Source: Asterella californica
Taxonomy: Eukaryota > Streptophyta > Marchantiopsida > Marchantiales > Aytoniaceae
NCBI GenBank assembly: GCA_036924285.1
Contig: JAYKYS010000024.1
Span: 1,736,001-1,800,000 of the forward strand
Direction: 5' to 3'
DNA length: 64,000 bases
Both the position numbers and the translations under genes were made by a program. The notes beneath the pieces were generated by a model. It was not told where the DNA came from, did not search any database, and saw nothing but the letters and a program-made list of their open reading frames with translations. Every line of letters begins with the position of its first letter. Position 1 is the first letter of the stretch. Positions 24,201 through 36,500 of the stretch are shown piece after piece.

Positions 24201-25089
24201 TCACATGATTGATATTGGATTCATTTCTCTTTGATTGATTTGTCTTAACACTAGCTACTCCATTGTCGAGATATAAATGTAAAGATTCATAGCCCTATAG
24301 TTCTGTCTAGACGAGAACTGAGATGATTAGTTCTTATAAAATAAAACATCAGTACACATAAGTTATTACCGGCTGAAATAACGCTATTAACCGGATTAGC
24401 TTTGTTAGCCAGTTGTGTGTTCCAGATCTTGCCATATATTCCACCGTCTCTTGCTCACATTCCCGAACTTTACATCCGATTCACTATATGTAAAATTAAA
24501 CTACAGTGGCACTCGGCTAACTGCACCTTCATAGTGGCAGCTAATCAAGTCCAGATAAAGACAGTCCTTAACTTATCAATAAATGCATTCTGGCACTTTT
24601 TCATATGTACATGGAAGCACAATTGTGCAGTTCAGCAAACTGTAGGTCCGAATGAGCTCTAAGAGTAGGGACTCGTAGCCAAAAGCAGAACTCAAAGGTG
24701 ACCTTCACCGTCCCCTTCCGACAATGCAAGAATCTGTAGGGGCAGAGTTCTCACTCTTCTGGGAAAAGTAGATTTCATCCAGTACGAGAAGTCATCTTGT
24801 TACCAACTCAAATCAATCGATTCTACCAAGCCGAATCAAGTCTACACGCAAAAGCCAAAATCAGTCTGCGAGAACGTGGTGCGATCATATCCTTGATCAC
24901 GCCCTGCACCTTCGGCTTTCAAGTACTGACTGATGACTGCTTCCTTGATCAGGCTTTAGACAGACTACCATTGGTCACACGTTGATGTGGAGCAGGGAGT
25001 GAAGGGTTCATGTTAAGCAAAGAGCACTGGACCATAGAGGTCAACCTTCCAAGTCTCTTTTCATGACCCTGCAGATTACAACTAATCTA

Positions 25090-25345
25090 GATTCTACATA
25101 CCCACTTCTTCTACATAAGAGTAGCTCCTTATGTTTCCAGATCCAATAAAGAGTTCCTTCAACATGCATGATTGGGATAACCATACATATAGATCAGTAT
25201 CTTTATTTCTTACAAAAGGAAGTTTAAACAAACTCGCACATTTCTCAACAGTAAGATTTTGGACAAAATAGTCTTTCAAATACCACCAACCTTCTTGGAC
25301 AGATCATTTATCTTCCAGTAGCGAAAGATTTTCATTCACTTGCTA
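25090..25345 (-). pseudogene. Relic of a third Roco C-terminal domain (copy B side)
   Basis: The minus strand reads a degraded version of the Roco tail (KDYFVQNLTVEKCASLFKL, then VWLSQSCM), like the relic at 3256-3560. Here it is shorter: the match stops just upstream of the exon 3 stop of Roco gene B, so only a few bases separate the two. An in-frame break interrupts the part corresponding to the tryptophan-rich segment. Confidence 0.6.
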
Positions 25346-25350
25346 ACTAC

Positions 25351-26916
25351 TCATAACAAAAATTTCCTCTTTCCACTCTTCACACACTCTTCACACAACC
25401 AAGCAAATGGATCATCACTATCATTTCTATATCTTACTAAATGCAGCTTGAACAAGCGAGCATAGTCCTCACAAGTTAGGTTCCCTAAGTGATCTTTGAA
25501 ACAAAACCAAGCTTCTTCAGTAGATCTACAATCTTTGAACAATGCTGGATCTTTATCCAGTTCAACCTTCAGATGATCAAGAACAATATTTGTAGATGCA
25601 GATACTACAATGCAACCTCCTGTTGCAAGGTTGGAGATATCAGGAACCAGACTACCTAAACCTGCTGTTACTTGTGCTCCGATCTTCAGAAGTACCCATA
25701 TCATGTAAAGTGAAACCATAGATAGTTTCCTCATGGCTTTCGAAAATCCATCCTCCTTCTCGAAATGCACTTCTAGACCTTCTTGGTTCTCAACAAAATG
25801 TGGTGATTGATGCCTTACCTCACACATCAAGTAGAGACGCACTACTTTGCTAGAGAACATCATCGCCTTCATCTTCTCCACGAAAGACACATCTCTCATG
25901 ATAAAATATGGACGACGAGGAGTTTTGTGATCATCCTTTGATCTCATATAGCCAATGATGTTGTCCACTGTGGAAGTCACATGCGACATTTGTCTCCCCA
26001 TCTCATCCAAGATTGGCTTGAATTTCTTGAAGTCATCTCTTACTTGCTGAAAACCTGCATCCATTCCTTCTCTTACTTGCTGAAAACCTGCATCCACTCC
26101 TTCTCTTAAATCTCCAATGTGCTTCGTCAATCTTTCTTCAAAGTGACGCACTATATACTTAGAATCTGCAGACAATGGAGTATCATGTTTCGTCTTCAAA
26201 GACGATACAGACTTCAGTAATCTCAGAGATTTTAGCTTGCTCTCTCTTTGTGTAGAAGACTCTTCTGATGAGAGATGATATTGTGCTCTTACAGCTGGAC
26301 AATGAATTGCAAGCTCGCACTTGACAGATTCATCGTTCAATCGGTTTGAAAAATGACGTATTTCAGTAAGATTTTTCTGTAAATCCCTCTGGCGAGCACA
26401 TGTAAGAAGGTCATTGACATCCTTTGATGTCAAGAGAGTTGTTGCTAGTTGAGACTCTCCTTGCAAGTTGAACTGAGCATCATTAGATTTTATTTCAGGC
26501 CAAGCATGTTGATAGTCGAAGAAAGACTCCTCTGCATATGTCGAAGTTCCTCCAAGTTGCCTCTCAACATCATTCTGGAATCGTTTCTTCAGGTCTTCTA
26601 TCAGCACAGCTTGATTCTTTGTTCTCAGTTTGCAAGGTGTTAACTGTCTCACACACCTTGGTCGTAGAATTGAGACAACAAGTTGCACGCCTGGACAACC
26701 TCTTTCAGAAGCACAAAACTGAATGAGATCTTTCACCACAATCTCTTGCACAAAGTCCATTGCAGAATCTCGAGTCTTGTCTTTGGAGAACTCTACCATG
26801 ATGTCGATATGACTTTGTGCATACTGGTCCGTCTCCACAATGATGCTGCAACCGTTGCTTGCAAACTTCATGTGATAGTAAGAAAATGTGAAGTTACCAT
26901 CAACCTCTCCATGATC
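25351..26916 (-). CDS. Roco gene B, exon 3 (coiled coil and C-terminal domain)
   Basis: The exon is open to a TGA at 25351-25353 and is the intact counterpart of the frameshifted exon in gene A. It encodes the post-COR region (NFTFSYYHMK, EDLKKRFQNDVERQLG), a coiled-coil-like stretch and the C-terminal domain ending WLCEECVKSGKR. The acceptor is ambiguous. The site equivalent to gene A (AG ending at 26934) would enter out of phase. An AG 17 nt further in (26917-26918) gives a phase-0 start at 26916 and 522 codons including the stop, so I used it. Positions 26038-26105 hold a 33-bp direct duplication that adds eleven residues around DAGFQQVRE. Confidence 0.75.
   Translation of the reverse strand, partial: DHGEVDGNFTFSYYHMKFASNGCSIIVETDQYAQSHIDIMVEFSKDKTRDSAMDFVQEIVVKDLIQFCASERGCPGVQLVVSILRPRCVRQLTPCKLRTKNQAVLIEDLKKRFQNDVERQLGGTSTYAEESFFDYQHAWPEIKSNDAQFNLQGESQLATTLLTSKDVNDLLTCARQRDLQKNLTEIRHFSNRLNDESVKCELAIHCPAVRAQYHLSSEESSTQRESKLKSLRLLKSVSSLKTKHDTPLSADSKYIVRHFEERLTKHIGDLREGVDAGFQQVREGMDAGFQQVRDDFKKFKPILDEMGRQMSHVTSTVDNIIGYMRSKDDHKTPRRPYFIMRDVSFVEKMKAMMFSSKVVRLYLMCEVRHQSPHFVENQEGLEVHFEKEDGFSKAMRKLSMVSLYMIWVLLKIGAQVTAGLGSLVPDISNLATGGCIVVSASTNIVLDHLKVELDKDPALFKDCRSTEEAWFCFKDHLGNLTCEDYARLFKLHLVRYRNDSDDPFAWLCEECVKSGKRKFLL
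26038..26105 (-). repeat. 33-bp in-frame tandem duplication inside Roco B exon 3
   Basis: The unit cttacttgctgaaaacctgc plus 13 further bases occurs twice in a row with a single changed base. The protein therefore reads DAGFQQVRE twice. Gene A has it once. Confidence 0.9.
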
Positions 26917-27195
26917 CTCCATCCGTTTTCGATCTTGATATTCAAGATACAAAAAGAAAACAAAAAAGATTATCAATAAATTGTTGATCTTTCATCTATT
27001 TTGAAGCTGAAACTGGATTCAAAAAATATAAAATACACAAATCAGTACAGTCTCAATATAATTCACAAAATGTTGTCATGGACATTAGAAAAGCTAAGAT
27101 GCAACAAGTTTCATATCGTATCATTGTCAACATGAAACCAAAAAACCTCTATATTTTGAGAGCAATATGAAGTCATGGTTGAAATCAAAACTTAC

Positions 27196-28512
27196 TTGAT
27201 ATCTCGGGTAAAATGCTGCAGTTAGTGAAGTCCTATCTTGATCTCGACATTGTACTCGAAATCCAAAATACGTTGATCTCGCAGCAGATTCTTCTCCCCA
27301 ACTCAAAGTCCCTTCCAAAGTAACATCCACCTTTGCACGATTGAAGATGATTGGCATGAAGTATTTCGTCACACCGCCTTGTTGAAACTTGTGACAAGTA
27401 TCCAATTCGATCAAGAGCTCTTCCACCATATCTGGATCCATATTGATATGTGGATTCTTCTCTTGTACAATGTTTATCAATGCAGATAAGTCTTGGGAAC
27501 TGATAAAACCTTCAGATAGACCCAACGTTGATTGTTGTTCTCCACCTGCGACGATGAGTTCTCCCAACAGGTTTTGTGATAACCAATTAAGTTGAACCAC
27601 TATCAATTTTCCAAGACTATTTTCCCCTATAGCTTCCTCATGTGGAAGAATTGCACTTGGCATCATACATATTGCACCTATGTCGTGCATGTACAACGCA
27701 ACTGCACGTAACACACTTCTCCCTTCATCGTTTGTACATTTGAACTGACTGAGATCTATAAGGTTCGAAGAGCAAAAGTTATAAAACTCTTTGGTCGACC
27801 AAAGCGGTGAAGATTTGACTTCCTTTGGTAATTTCATCACCTTAGAAGCTAAGTCAGCACAAGCTTTTGGAACTCTAGGGCTCTTCTCTCTCAATAGGTT
27901 CTTCATACTATGAAGAACAACATCAGTGATGGGTTGCACCTCCTTCTTAACCGTGACATTAATGTGATATAAGAGATCACCCTTGCCTATACTAACATTT
28001 ATTTTAGGACACAGTTCCACAACATCTTGGAATTTTTTCTGCAAAGCTTTGACAATATCTTCGAATCCGGTTTTAACCAGCTTCTGTGGACTCTTGTCGC
28101 AATCTTTGTGAGTGATGACAATCAGTACTTGTGGAAGAATGCGTCCAGTAATAATATTGGATGCAATAAAACGGAGCCAAGACATCAATTCATCATGGAA
28201 GGATTCGTCTACCTTATGCTTCAACACTCCTTTCTTTCCATGGCCTTGAAATGGATTGAACGTGAAGATGAAGATGCATGCTTGACTCATCCTGGGGAAC
28301 AAGATATTCTCGAAGAGCTCGAAAGACTTCTTGGCCGGCCAAGTCCCAAATTGAAATGGTACCAAATTCTTCTTCACATAACAACTCCACTTCAATCCCC
28401 TTGGTCCTCCTCAGACAAGATATGAGTTTACGACCTTTTCTTCGAATGATAGACTCTGAGTTACTCTTCTTGGACATGGTGCTCATCATTATCCTTTTCA
28501 AAGTTGTCTTTC
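27196..28512 (-). pseudogene. Roco gene B, exon 2: Roc-COR with a frameshift
   Basis: The acceptor TTGCAG and donor GTAAGT are at the same places as in gene A. The exon starts in frame (GKTTL..., RRTKGIEVELLCEEEF, DLAGQEVF). One extra base relative to gene A, between 28293 and 28314, then shifts the frame just after the switch II motif. The rest of Roc (FIFTFNPFQG, THKD) and the whole COR (VVQLNWLSQNLLGE, YFMPIIF) continue undamaged in the other frame. Exons 1+2 total 2992 bp, one base more than a multiple of three, which agrees with a single insertion. Without compensation the protein would end in Roc. Confidence 0.8.
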
Positions 28513-29636
28513 CTGCAACAAGAATAGGAAATTAATAAGCGAAATCATGAACAACTACAAAGTAATTTATTCTTATAGTACAAAAAAGAATGTGTTCCAT
28601 ACTTTCACCAGATAAACAAGCTTGGCAGGCTTACTTATTCTAGTCCAATTTTACAATATGCTTCATTACTCTAATAGCATAATATAGGTATCAATCTTAT
28701 GAAAATATTTTACTGGAACTGAAAATAAAAATTTTGCTAAATGGAAATACATTACATTGAGTGTATATTGTACAACACTGTAATGTGTTTTTGCTATTTT
28801 CAGGAGAACGTCTAATACATATAGACACAAGCTTAAACCTTACATATACAGTGATCATCTATTTTCATTCTAGATTCTCACAATGTCTATAAACTGGTGA
28901 AAAGCTTGATGGCAAAACCTTAACACTCAAACTCACCCCAAAGGCAAATATGCTTATGGTGTAAAAGTGCACGAACACCCGCCGGCAAATTTGAACAACA
29001 TTGGGAAATTAAAAGGAGCTTATATTACAGCGGGAGACTACTAGGCTCATGGACGGTCCTATAAACGAGTACCTCTCGAGGTACCCTCGTCCAAAGGAGA
29101 GTACCTCGAAAAGGACGGAAACTCAGAAGGAACGAGGACTTCGAAAAGAAAAATATGATTGTAAAAATTGTAAAAATTGTACTAGATTAGAACTCTATAA
29201 CAAAACTCCAACGAAAACATTATATTTTGTTGGAGTCAAACTCATGATGACAGATAGCATACTATAGTCCTCTTTCCTATCTTTTATAGAAGACATCACA
29301 TCATCATTTATTGCTTCTCATTGTTACTAGTGCAGAAGTGAGAATGCGTGATAGAACAAACAGATTTACAAAAAAGAGTTAAAAAAACAGATCCAGACTT
29401 TAAGAACTAGAAAGTGAGCAACATCAAAAAACCTTCAATTGTATGAAACTAACTATACCTCTAACTCATGCATTCAATCTGGTTCGATCTATTCCTTTAT
29501 GCTATTTTTACTCTTTTAATGTTTTTGAATTTTTTTACCTTCCAATTCTCTTGAGTATATCCTAAGAAAAGTGAATAGCAAGTTGAATGACATGACAACC
29601 CTAAAAGTCTCACAAGTTGAAAGTGATGAAGATTAC
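28513..29636 (-). other. Intron 1 of Roco gene B
   Basis: Donor GTAATC (complement of 29631-29636) and acceptor TTGCAG. It interrupts the P-loop as in gene A. The intron is 1124 bp, shorter than the 1459 bp of gene A, and keeps the tRNA-promoter-like spot near 29.25 kb. Confidence 0.8.
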
Positions 29637-31311
29637 CTGCAAATGGTTCTCCGCATAAGAAAACTCGACCTGCCTTTGCTCCGTCCAATGTCAATTTTGC
29701 GTCTGCAAGGACCGAAAAGTAGCCCGCCTGCTTCTTGTTTCTTCTCAGCGCTTCCCTGACGAGGGCACTCTTTCCATCTGTCTCCCATTCTGTCAACTTT
29801 ACATCTATCCTCTCTAGAATAAAGTTCACTTGAAGTAGATCCATCATATCTCTAAAGTTATCATCATTCAGATCAGTCGAACAGTAGAGGTCCAAATTTC
29901 TAATGGATATGTTTCTACGCAGATGAGAGAAAAGGTTCCTCCAGCCGTCCTTGGAATTGCTTCCACTTCTAAGTATATGCAACTTCTCCACTGAGGAGTT
30001 GGAAGCCAACTTGTCTACAAAGGATGTAAAGTTTTGAGTGCCTACATCAACATCGCCGATTGTTAACTCTTTTAACCAAGTACAACTGACAGCTCTTTCT
30101 AGGAAGACAAGCTTCTCAGAAGAGTTCTCCTCTTCAGAAGCATCCTTCTCTTCTAGTAAGGTAAGATGTACACGTAACAGAGAGCTTCTTTGACTAGCAT
30201 TCCACATTTCTGTAAGACCATTTCCCACAGCTTCCATCTCTTGTTTTGACACGCAATCGAAGAAGAGATGAATATTGAATTGGAGTAATATGGGTGGATG
30301 GAAAAGACTTCTTCCTATGTTTTTCCAGTCATCTAAGCTAAAGTGAATTTTAACCCCATCAAAGATTTCATAATCTTCCGTATTCGAAACAATGAAAATA
30401 GAGGTGATGTTGCCTCTTATAAGACTAGGCAATGCTTGTGCTGTTACTCCCCCCAAAATCCCGATGAGCTCTAGACGTTCTAGAACGGGATATGAGCATG
30501 TTGCACTGTAGACCTTCATAAGAACATGCATCAGTTCCTCCTCTACGATAAGGTTCTTCAAACGAGCAGAACCCTTTAGTGCACGTGACAGAGCTTCTTT
30601 AGCATCTTCGTCTAATCGGGGTACATTATCCAAGTGAAGCTTTTCAAGGTAGGGTGCACAAGATATGATTTCCGCCACAGACAGCATAACGGTTCCTTCA
30701 GTATTCCATCCGTAAAAGTCGATAGACTTCAACTCATGATGCTGCTTTGGTCGGAGAGCGGAGGCGACTTCAGCGAGCAACTTTGCTCCTAATCTCACAT
30801 TTTTGAGAGTTAGCGATTGCAAGTTAAGAGATCGATTGATAAGTTTTTGGAACTCATGGCCAATCAGCGCTTCTTCCTCTGCAGACTCGAGTCTTATCTC
30901 AATGTGTTCCAACTGAGCGGTAGCTTGGAAGTGTATCAGAAGAGCTTCCCACTCCTTCACCGACAAATGCCATCTTGCCACATCCGCACTAGAGAAACCC
31001 TTCAGAGAGTTGCAGGTACCCAGTGCTTCTAACACCATTAGTCGCACCTCCGTACGCTTACGACATTCTCGCCCTTCTGGTCTGAAGAAATCACCGTAGT
31101 CTTCGTTGTTTAACCATGGCAAATACTTCACGGGTTCCTCACCAGGACTCAAACACCCCGCCAGACGACGCAACAAATCCTGGAGACCTTGAGGAAGCGG
31201 AAGCTGTGAGTCGGCTGCCTCCGTTTCTGTCTCCTGACTAACCTTCTCACGAAGGCTCTCCGCAGCTCCACTTTCCACCTGAAGCACCTCCACTCCATCT
31301 CTGTGCTCCAT
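29637..31311 (-). CDS. Roco gene B, exon 1: leucine-rich-repeat region
   Basis: The exon starts at ATG 31311 and is 1675 bp long, the same as gene A. It is open throughout. LRR-like segments include LQSLTLKNV, LEKLHLDNV, LERLELIGIL and IRNLDLYCS. It ends VFLCGEPFAG before the intron. Small in-frame differences from gene A occur near the middle (around EDYEIFDGV and EEKDASEEENSSE). The preserved length and frame contrast with the frameshift in exon 2, so loss of function, if real, is recent. Confidence 0.85.
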
Positions 31312-34300
31312 ACTCCGACTCCAAGCTTCTAGATCTGCCGCTTGGGACCTATTTTCATGAGCATGATAACGATGACAATCGAATCAGCATTCCAGTATGA
31401 ACTGCACATATTCATGGATCTAATTAGAGAGGGTCCTCATGATCATAAGCGACCATTCATGACGTTCCTCCAGTTGACTTCAAGAAATCGAGAGAATATT
31501 TATCCTAAACTTACTCGTTGTCTGGTGAGCTTCAAGAGAAGAAGTTTCTAGCTCCTGGATCCATGATAAGCTTCAGAGGATTGCAGTCGCAAGAAAGTTG
31601 TAAAGTTTGACGTTGAGATGGTTAAATTAAAACTTCAGACCGACTCGCATGAGAGCTGGATTGTAGTGATCATGAAACGAATATACACACATCAATTTGA
31701 TACACACCAACAGAAAGAGTATAGTTTTTAGTTATTGCAAGAAAGAATTCGGTATTGACGGCAATTATAGAGCATTCAGAATGTTCAGCTCCGTGTTCTT
31801 TTACACCACAACCCCGAATCCATGTTTAGAAACTTGCGGTTAACAAACTGCTTTGCCCTTGGGAGGAGGAGCTGGTGAACTACAGACAAAACAGAAGGGA
31901 TCCGAAATTAGATTCTAAATTCTTTCACTAATATTTGAATAAATCACTGTTCTTCGAATGTTTATCTATACAACAGTTGCCAAAACCCGTGCACCAGAAA
32001 TCCTTTCCACTCTGCTTATAGAGTAACCGTAGTAAGGGTAGGCCTCGTAGATAGATCAAAAGACTACAAGCTTTCGATGGTGATATCTATAACTTAGCAT
32101 GTACATGTGACCCAGAGGACACTAAGCTAGAATATATATATCTTTCTTGTTGTCCAAAATACAAGAGGTTAGAAAATATATAGCTTTGAAATTTTTGTTG
32201 TTGCAAAAAACTTAAAATTCTAAGACTTTCTATGTTTTTTCGTTGTATGTCAGGCTCTGCAGCTAGAGCAGGCATCATTTGGAGATCAAAAATTTAAAAG
32301 CAGGACCACGCCAACTGACTGGAAGGTCCAACGAGCGGGAAAGCATCTCCCTGATAATTGACGATGATAATCTCCATAAAAGTTCTTCACAAATTCAAAA
32401 CTGTAACTAATCAAATGGAATTAAGAATGTCTCTGTTAATGGTGGATTGAAATCAACAGAAACAGATGAACATGCTTCTGTGAAGCATAGAGATTCTCAT
32501 GTTGTTTGTACTCGAAACGATGAGAAAAGAATTCCAGTTTGATGAGAGTAGACTTACTCCTTATGTTGATGAAGTTCAAGTAAGAAGTTTGTAGCGTCTA
32601 GATCCCCGATGGACTTGATAGATCTGGGGTGAAGGGCAGAAACGACGGTATTAGTACCCCTGCAGAATGTTGTTGGAAGTGGTCAAGTCAAGTAATTAAA
32701 GCTTTTGTTCACCAGGAGATATTTGCCCTTCTAGAGAATTTTGGATTTCAGCAACACTCTTTGTCTTGCATGACGGACTAGCATGAATGTGAAAACATGA
32801 CACATGCACGGACTGCAATGACATACATAAGACTGAAGCATGATCAGGTAGAGGATAAAGATGTAACAGTTGATACATTCATATTGTGAACTAAAAGAAC
32901 TGAAGTGATCAGATGATTAAAGATCCGAACTCTTTCATGAGTAAACTTGGTAAGAAGTTGACACTCACAATAAACTTAGCCAAAATCCTTGTAGCTTCAA
33001 GTTTTCTGAGACTGAAGAGATGATTTGGGCAACGCTGCCCGTCCTACATGGTAGTCTGGCATGACTGTGATAACATAACAAGTACTGCAATGAACGATTT
33101 ACACAACCATATCATATTACTGAGTCAGATACACTGTATGGACCGATTCATGGAATCACAACTAAAGGAGTTGAAGACGCTTAGATGAACGAGCTGACTC
33201 AAGGGCAAACCTGGTAGAAACTTGACACTCAGAGTATTCAGCACGGAGCTCCCATACACGATAGCCTTGGCTTTCCCAGGTCTTTAAACTTGATCGATCA
33301 TACTCGTTCTGACCTGCAAAACACAGATGCACCACCTTGTAAGCTTAGTGCAATATCTGGAACGCGGATTAGTTGGTATATATAGATGTCGCGCAAGTGG
33401 ATAAATCCAGTTTGAATGTAAATAATGCTTCGACAAAAAGTTCCGGTTCTCACAATCCATGAACGGAGATGCCATTAGTAAGAGATATGGGTTGGGTGAT
33501 CTATGTGTAGGGAAGAGGAAACTGAATTTATACCTTTATTTCGTATTCCTAAATACGGTTCCAAGTAGTGGTAGAAGCAGCAGCAAAAGAGCAAAAGCAG
33601 ATTTTCAGGAAAAGAAAATATAAAGCTTGGAAACATCAGTACGAAAAGGAAAATGGAAGCTTTGAACAAATTTTTCTGTCAATGCGGACAATCCTTTCAA
33701 CTTATATCGGGCCCCAATCTAGCAGTTTACAAACCTTCTCTTTGAACCACATCACAATAACGCCCGAGCTTACGGATCACATACTTCTCATCACAACGTT
33801 GTGCCCTCTCCAGATATACTTGCAGCGTGATAGCGTTTTTGTTCCGAATCATCGAACGGCAGACTTGATATACACCTCCATCATCTGGTCTCTGCTTCAC
33901 AGGTATCACATGGTAGGTGATTGTCATCTCCGGTTAATTTATAATAGAAGGTCACATTTCATCCATGGCCAAATGCATCTCGCACGTTGCAGTTACTTTA
34001 ATTCCGCTGGTTCTCGAGGTCAGACAGGCCAGAGCATGAAAGTCTTGAATCAACTATAAGTCATAGACTGAAAACTTACAGCTGACACCATCGAAATTGA
34101 GGTGAAAGAGTGATCACGAAGGTGCACATCTGCAATCAAAGCTACTTCAGAAACAGCAATGGGCCTACTGTACACAGAAGCTGCACAATACTAGTAAGAC
34201 TTAGTAAGTACCTCAACTCCTGGCTCAATTCAACGAGGCGATGTATGTTCTCTCCCAGTCTGAGTCGATGTAAAATAGCAATGAAGCGCGCGCAAAGAGG

Positions 34301-36500
34301 TCACCCCGAGCAGTTAGATGGCAATGCAGCTCACAGCGTCTACAACATGTACATTGCGGTTGCTTCTACATCGATATCCAAAAAAGGAAAAAACGGGTTC
34401 ATCTGTTGCAAGACTCCCTGAGTCCCATACAGTCGCAGCTTCGAAGATTTCTTGAGGTATGAAGTAAGAAGGAAGTTACAGCATTGGCCGGAAGTCAAAG
34501 CAAGACCTACAGTAGTAATCGATGGATATGGACGAAAGCGAAGGTAGGTGAGTTTTCTGATAAGGACCGCCGGCCTTTCCTGCAGGTGATGATAAGTTGG
34601 AATCTGAAGCCGACCCCAGGTCTACTAGGTAGGAAATCTACATATTCGTACCCACTTCACACCGCACTATAACATGCTTCTATTGCAGCAATGCATTGTC
34701 TAGCGCTCTGGGACATGTGTAGCATGGCCAGTGGCCTAGATTGTCAGAAAATCGTAGAATTAAAGTCCACGTGGTGCAGGGAGCAACTTCGAACCTTCCT
34801 CTGGGCCACAAAGTCGCAGCGTCTGGATCATAGCTTTTATCTTATCGTTCGGGTTTCTTCCCGAGCATGATAAGTAAATATGAATGACCTCACCAGCAGC
34901 TGGTCAGCTGTTCCATTCGACAAACAGGAAACGTTATCGAGGACTCCTTGGTCCGCGTCTGCGGATCTGAAAACGTGCTTTAGTAATCATGTGGACTTGG
35001 TCAGACCTGTCCAATACTTTACTTTGAGATCTATTACACGATAGTCGGTAACAGCTCGTCAGATGCGATTAGCTCCTATAGGGAGGAAAAAAAGTTATAA
35101 CCAAAGATCTCCAAGAGGAAATTTACTGCAAGAGATTGTGGGTGTTGCCGGAACTTCGAGTCCAACAGGAAAGGCTCAGCTTTCAGAAAGTGCATTAGAC
35201 CGGGGTTGGTTTGGAATGTGTTCTTTATTCAATCTACTTTGTTGCAGTAGATCTCAACGTAGGATCGGAGGACATGTGGGTATACTTTCCTTGGGTTTTC
35301 ACGGCTGAGGTTAGCAATTGCAAGTGCCAAGAGCAAGAGAGGATATTGGCTTTTCGGGCATGATCAAAGAGCATTGCTCCATGTCTTGTGGACGGGTCGG
35401 CCAGTACTCTAGCATTGCTCCATGTCTTGTGGACGGGTCGGCCACGCGTACTGTGGTTAGAGTCTGAAAAATAGAGCCACTTTCAATCTTCACCAGTTGA
35501 TTACTACGCCGGTTCATGGGAGAAAACTGCAGTGCAGTACTCGAGAAAAAAAGTAATAAGAAGCTGTGAGAATGTTTAGATAGCAGTAACATTCTGTTTG
35601 ATGAATACGAAGTAGGCTTAATTTAGTTCGCTTAACTGGTCTTAGAGAACAGTGGAGAAACTGAACAGGGCTTGAGTTAACCACCTGCGGAACATTCTGC
35701 TGAGCTTCTTCTTCGGACTCCTCTTTAAATAATGAACTCAGATCTAAACAGCCCACAAGCTTAAGGTTGATGCAGTAAATACACTCAGTCCGAATTATTA
35801 TTAGTATCTTCAGACTTTTCAGTAGTGCCATACATGTAGATTTGATATATATATATATATATATGGAATGTTTATCACTATTGAGGTAGCTAGGAGGGTC
35901 GATAGGTGAGAAATCTGTTATGTTCCACTTGTACTTCAATATAGGACTATGTAACATAAATCGACGTTCTGTCTCATTCCACGTGAAAGTGATATTGACA
36001 GCTCTAGGATCCACACATGTGCATTCCAGATCTGTCGTATACTTTGTAACAATTTACAACAGAATCAACACTTGGGACAATCGCTGTTAGAGAAATCGTT
36101 CTTCTTGCTTCAAGTAAATAAGAAGCTCGGCTGGCACTGATGATACTGTACATACATGCACATAAAGGTGCTTTGTCTGTTCTTTTTTTGACCTGATCAA
36201 GAAGCGTGGAAATCACATGCAGTGCATCCGAGTGCATCCGAATCTCTCAGTCCAAGTTAGGTAGTATACCTGACGTAGCCAGCAATATTCAATACTCAAC
36301 TATAGGATGCGAACAAGCTGTGGGCTGGTGTCGGTGAATGAAGCATAAGCTTCTGAATCAGTTGGAAAGATTAACTTAGTCTTCTATTAGAACTGCTGGG
36401 AAAGCTTGGACTCACCGGTTTTTCATCATCACTTTGTACTTTGGCACTCCTAGATCTCTCCTTCCATGGATTCATCTTCAAGTTGGAACGGATCGAAACT
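31312..36500 (-). promoter_or_regulatory. Upstream non-coding DNA of Roco gene B
   Basis: About 5.2 kb matching the upstream DNA of gene A. A 163-codon open frame at 33568-34059 on the plus strand lacks motifs and is not preserved in copy A, so I do not call it. A TA run lies near 35845-35866. The duplication at 35370-35444 is specific to this copy. The promoter is presumably here but no core element is assignable. Confidence 0.5.
35370..35444. repeat. Short direct duplication, 41-bp period
   Basis: agcattgctccatgtcttgt plus 14 following bases occurs at 35370 and again at 35411. Copy A has one diverged version (about 15391-15425). Confidence 0.9.

Larger units (their letters stand above)
16716..25016. 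other. AT-rich spacer between the two segmental copies
   Basis: About 8.3 kb with no supported protein-coding gene. It contains a foldback element (17769-18058), a pair of palindromes (18468-18539), several tRNA-promoter-like spots, a two-unit tandem repeat (about 19783-20003) and an inverted pair of plant telomere-type heptamers (about 22879-22916). Open frames of 60-96 codons here lack motifs and lie in low-complexity DNA. Confidence 0.6.
25017..36500. repeat. Segmental duplication, copy B
   Basis: This is the direct-orientation partner of 3134-16715, about 21.9 kb downstream at its left edge and 19.8 kb at its right edge. Gene order, intron positions and upstream DNA correspond. Copy-B-specific changes include a 41-bp-period duplication at 35370-35444, an in-frame 33-bp duplication in exon 3, and collapse of the paired palindromes. 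Independent frameshifts in the two gene copies show that both have diverged since the event. Confidence 0.85.

Noticed and set aside
33568..34059. 163-codon plus-strand open frame upstream of Roco gene B
   Set aside because: The homologous region of copy A does not keep the frame, and no motif is present.
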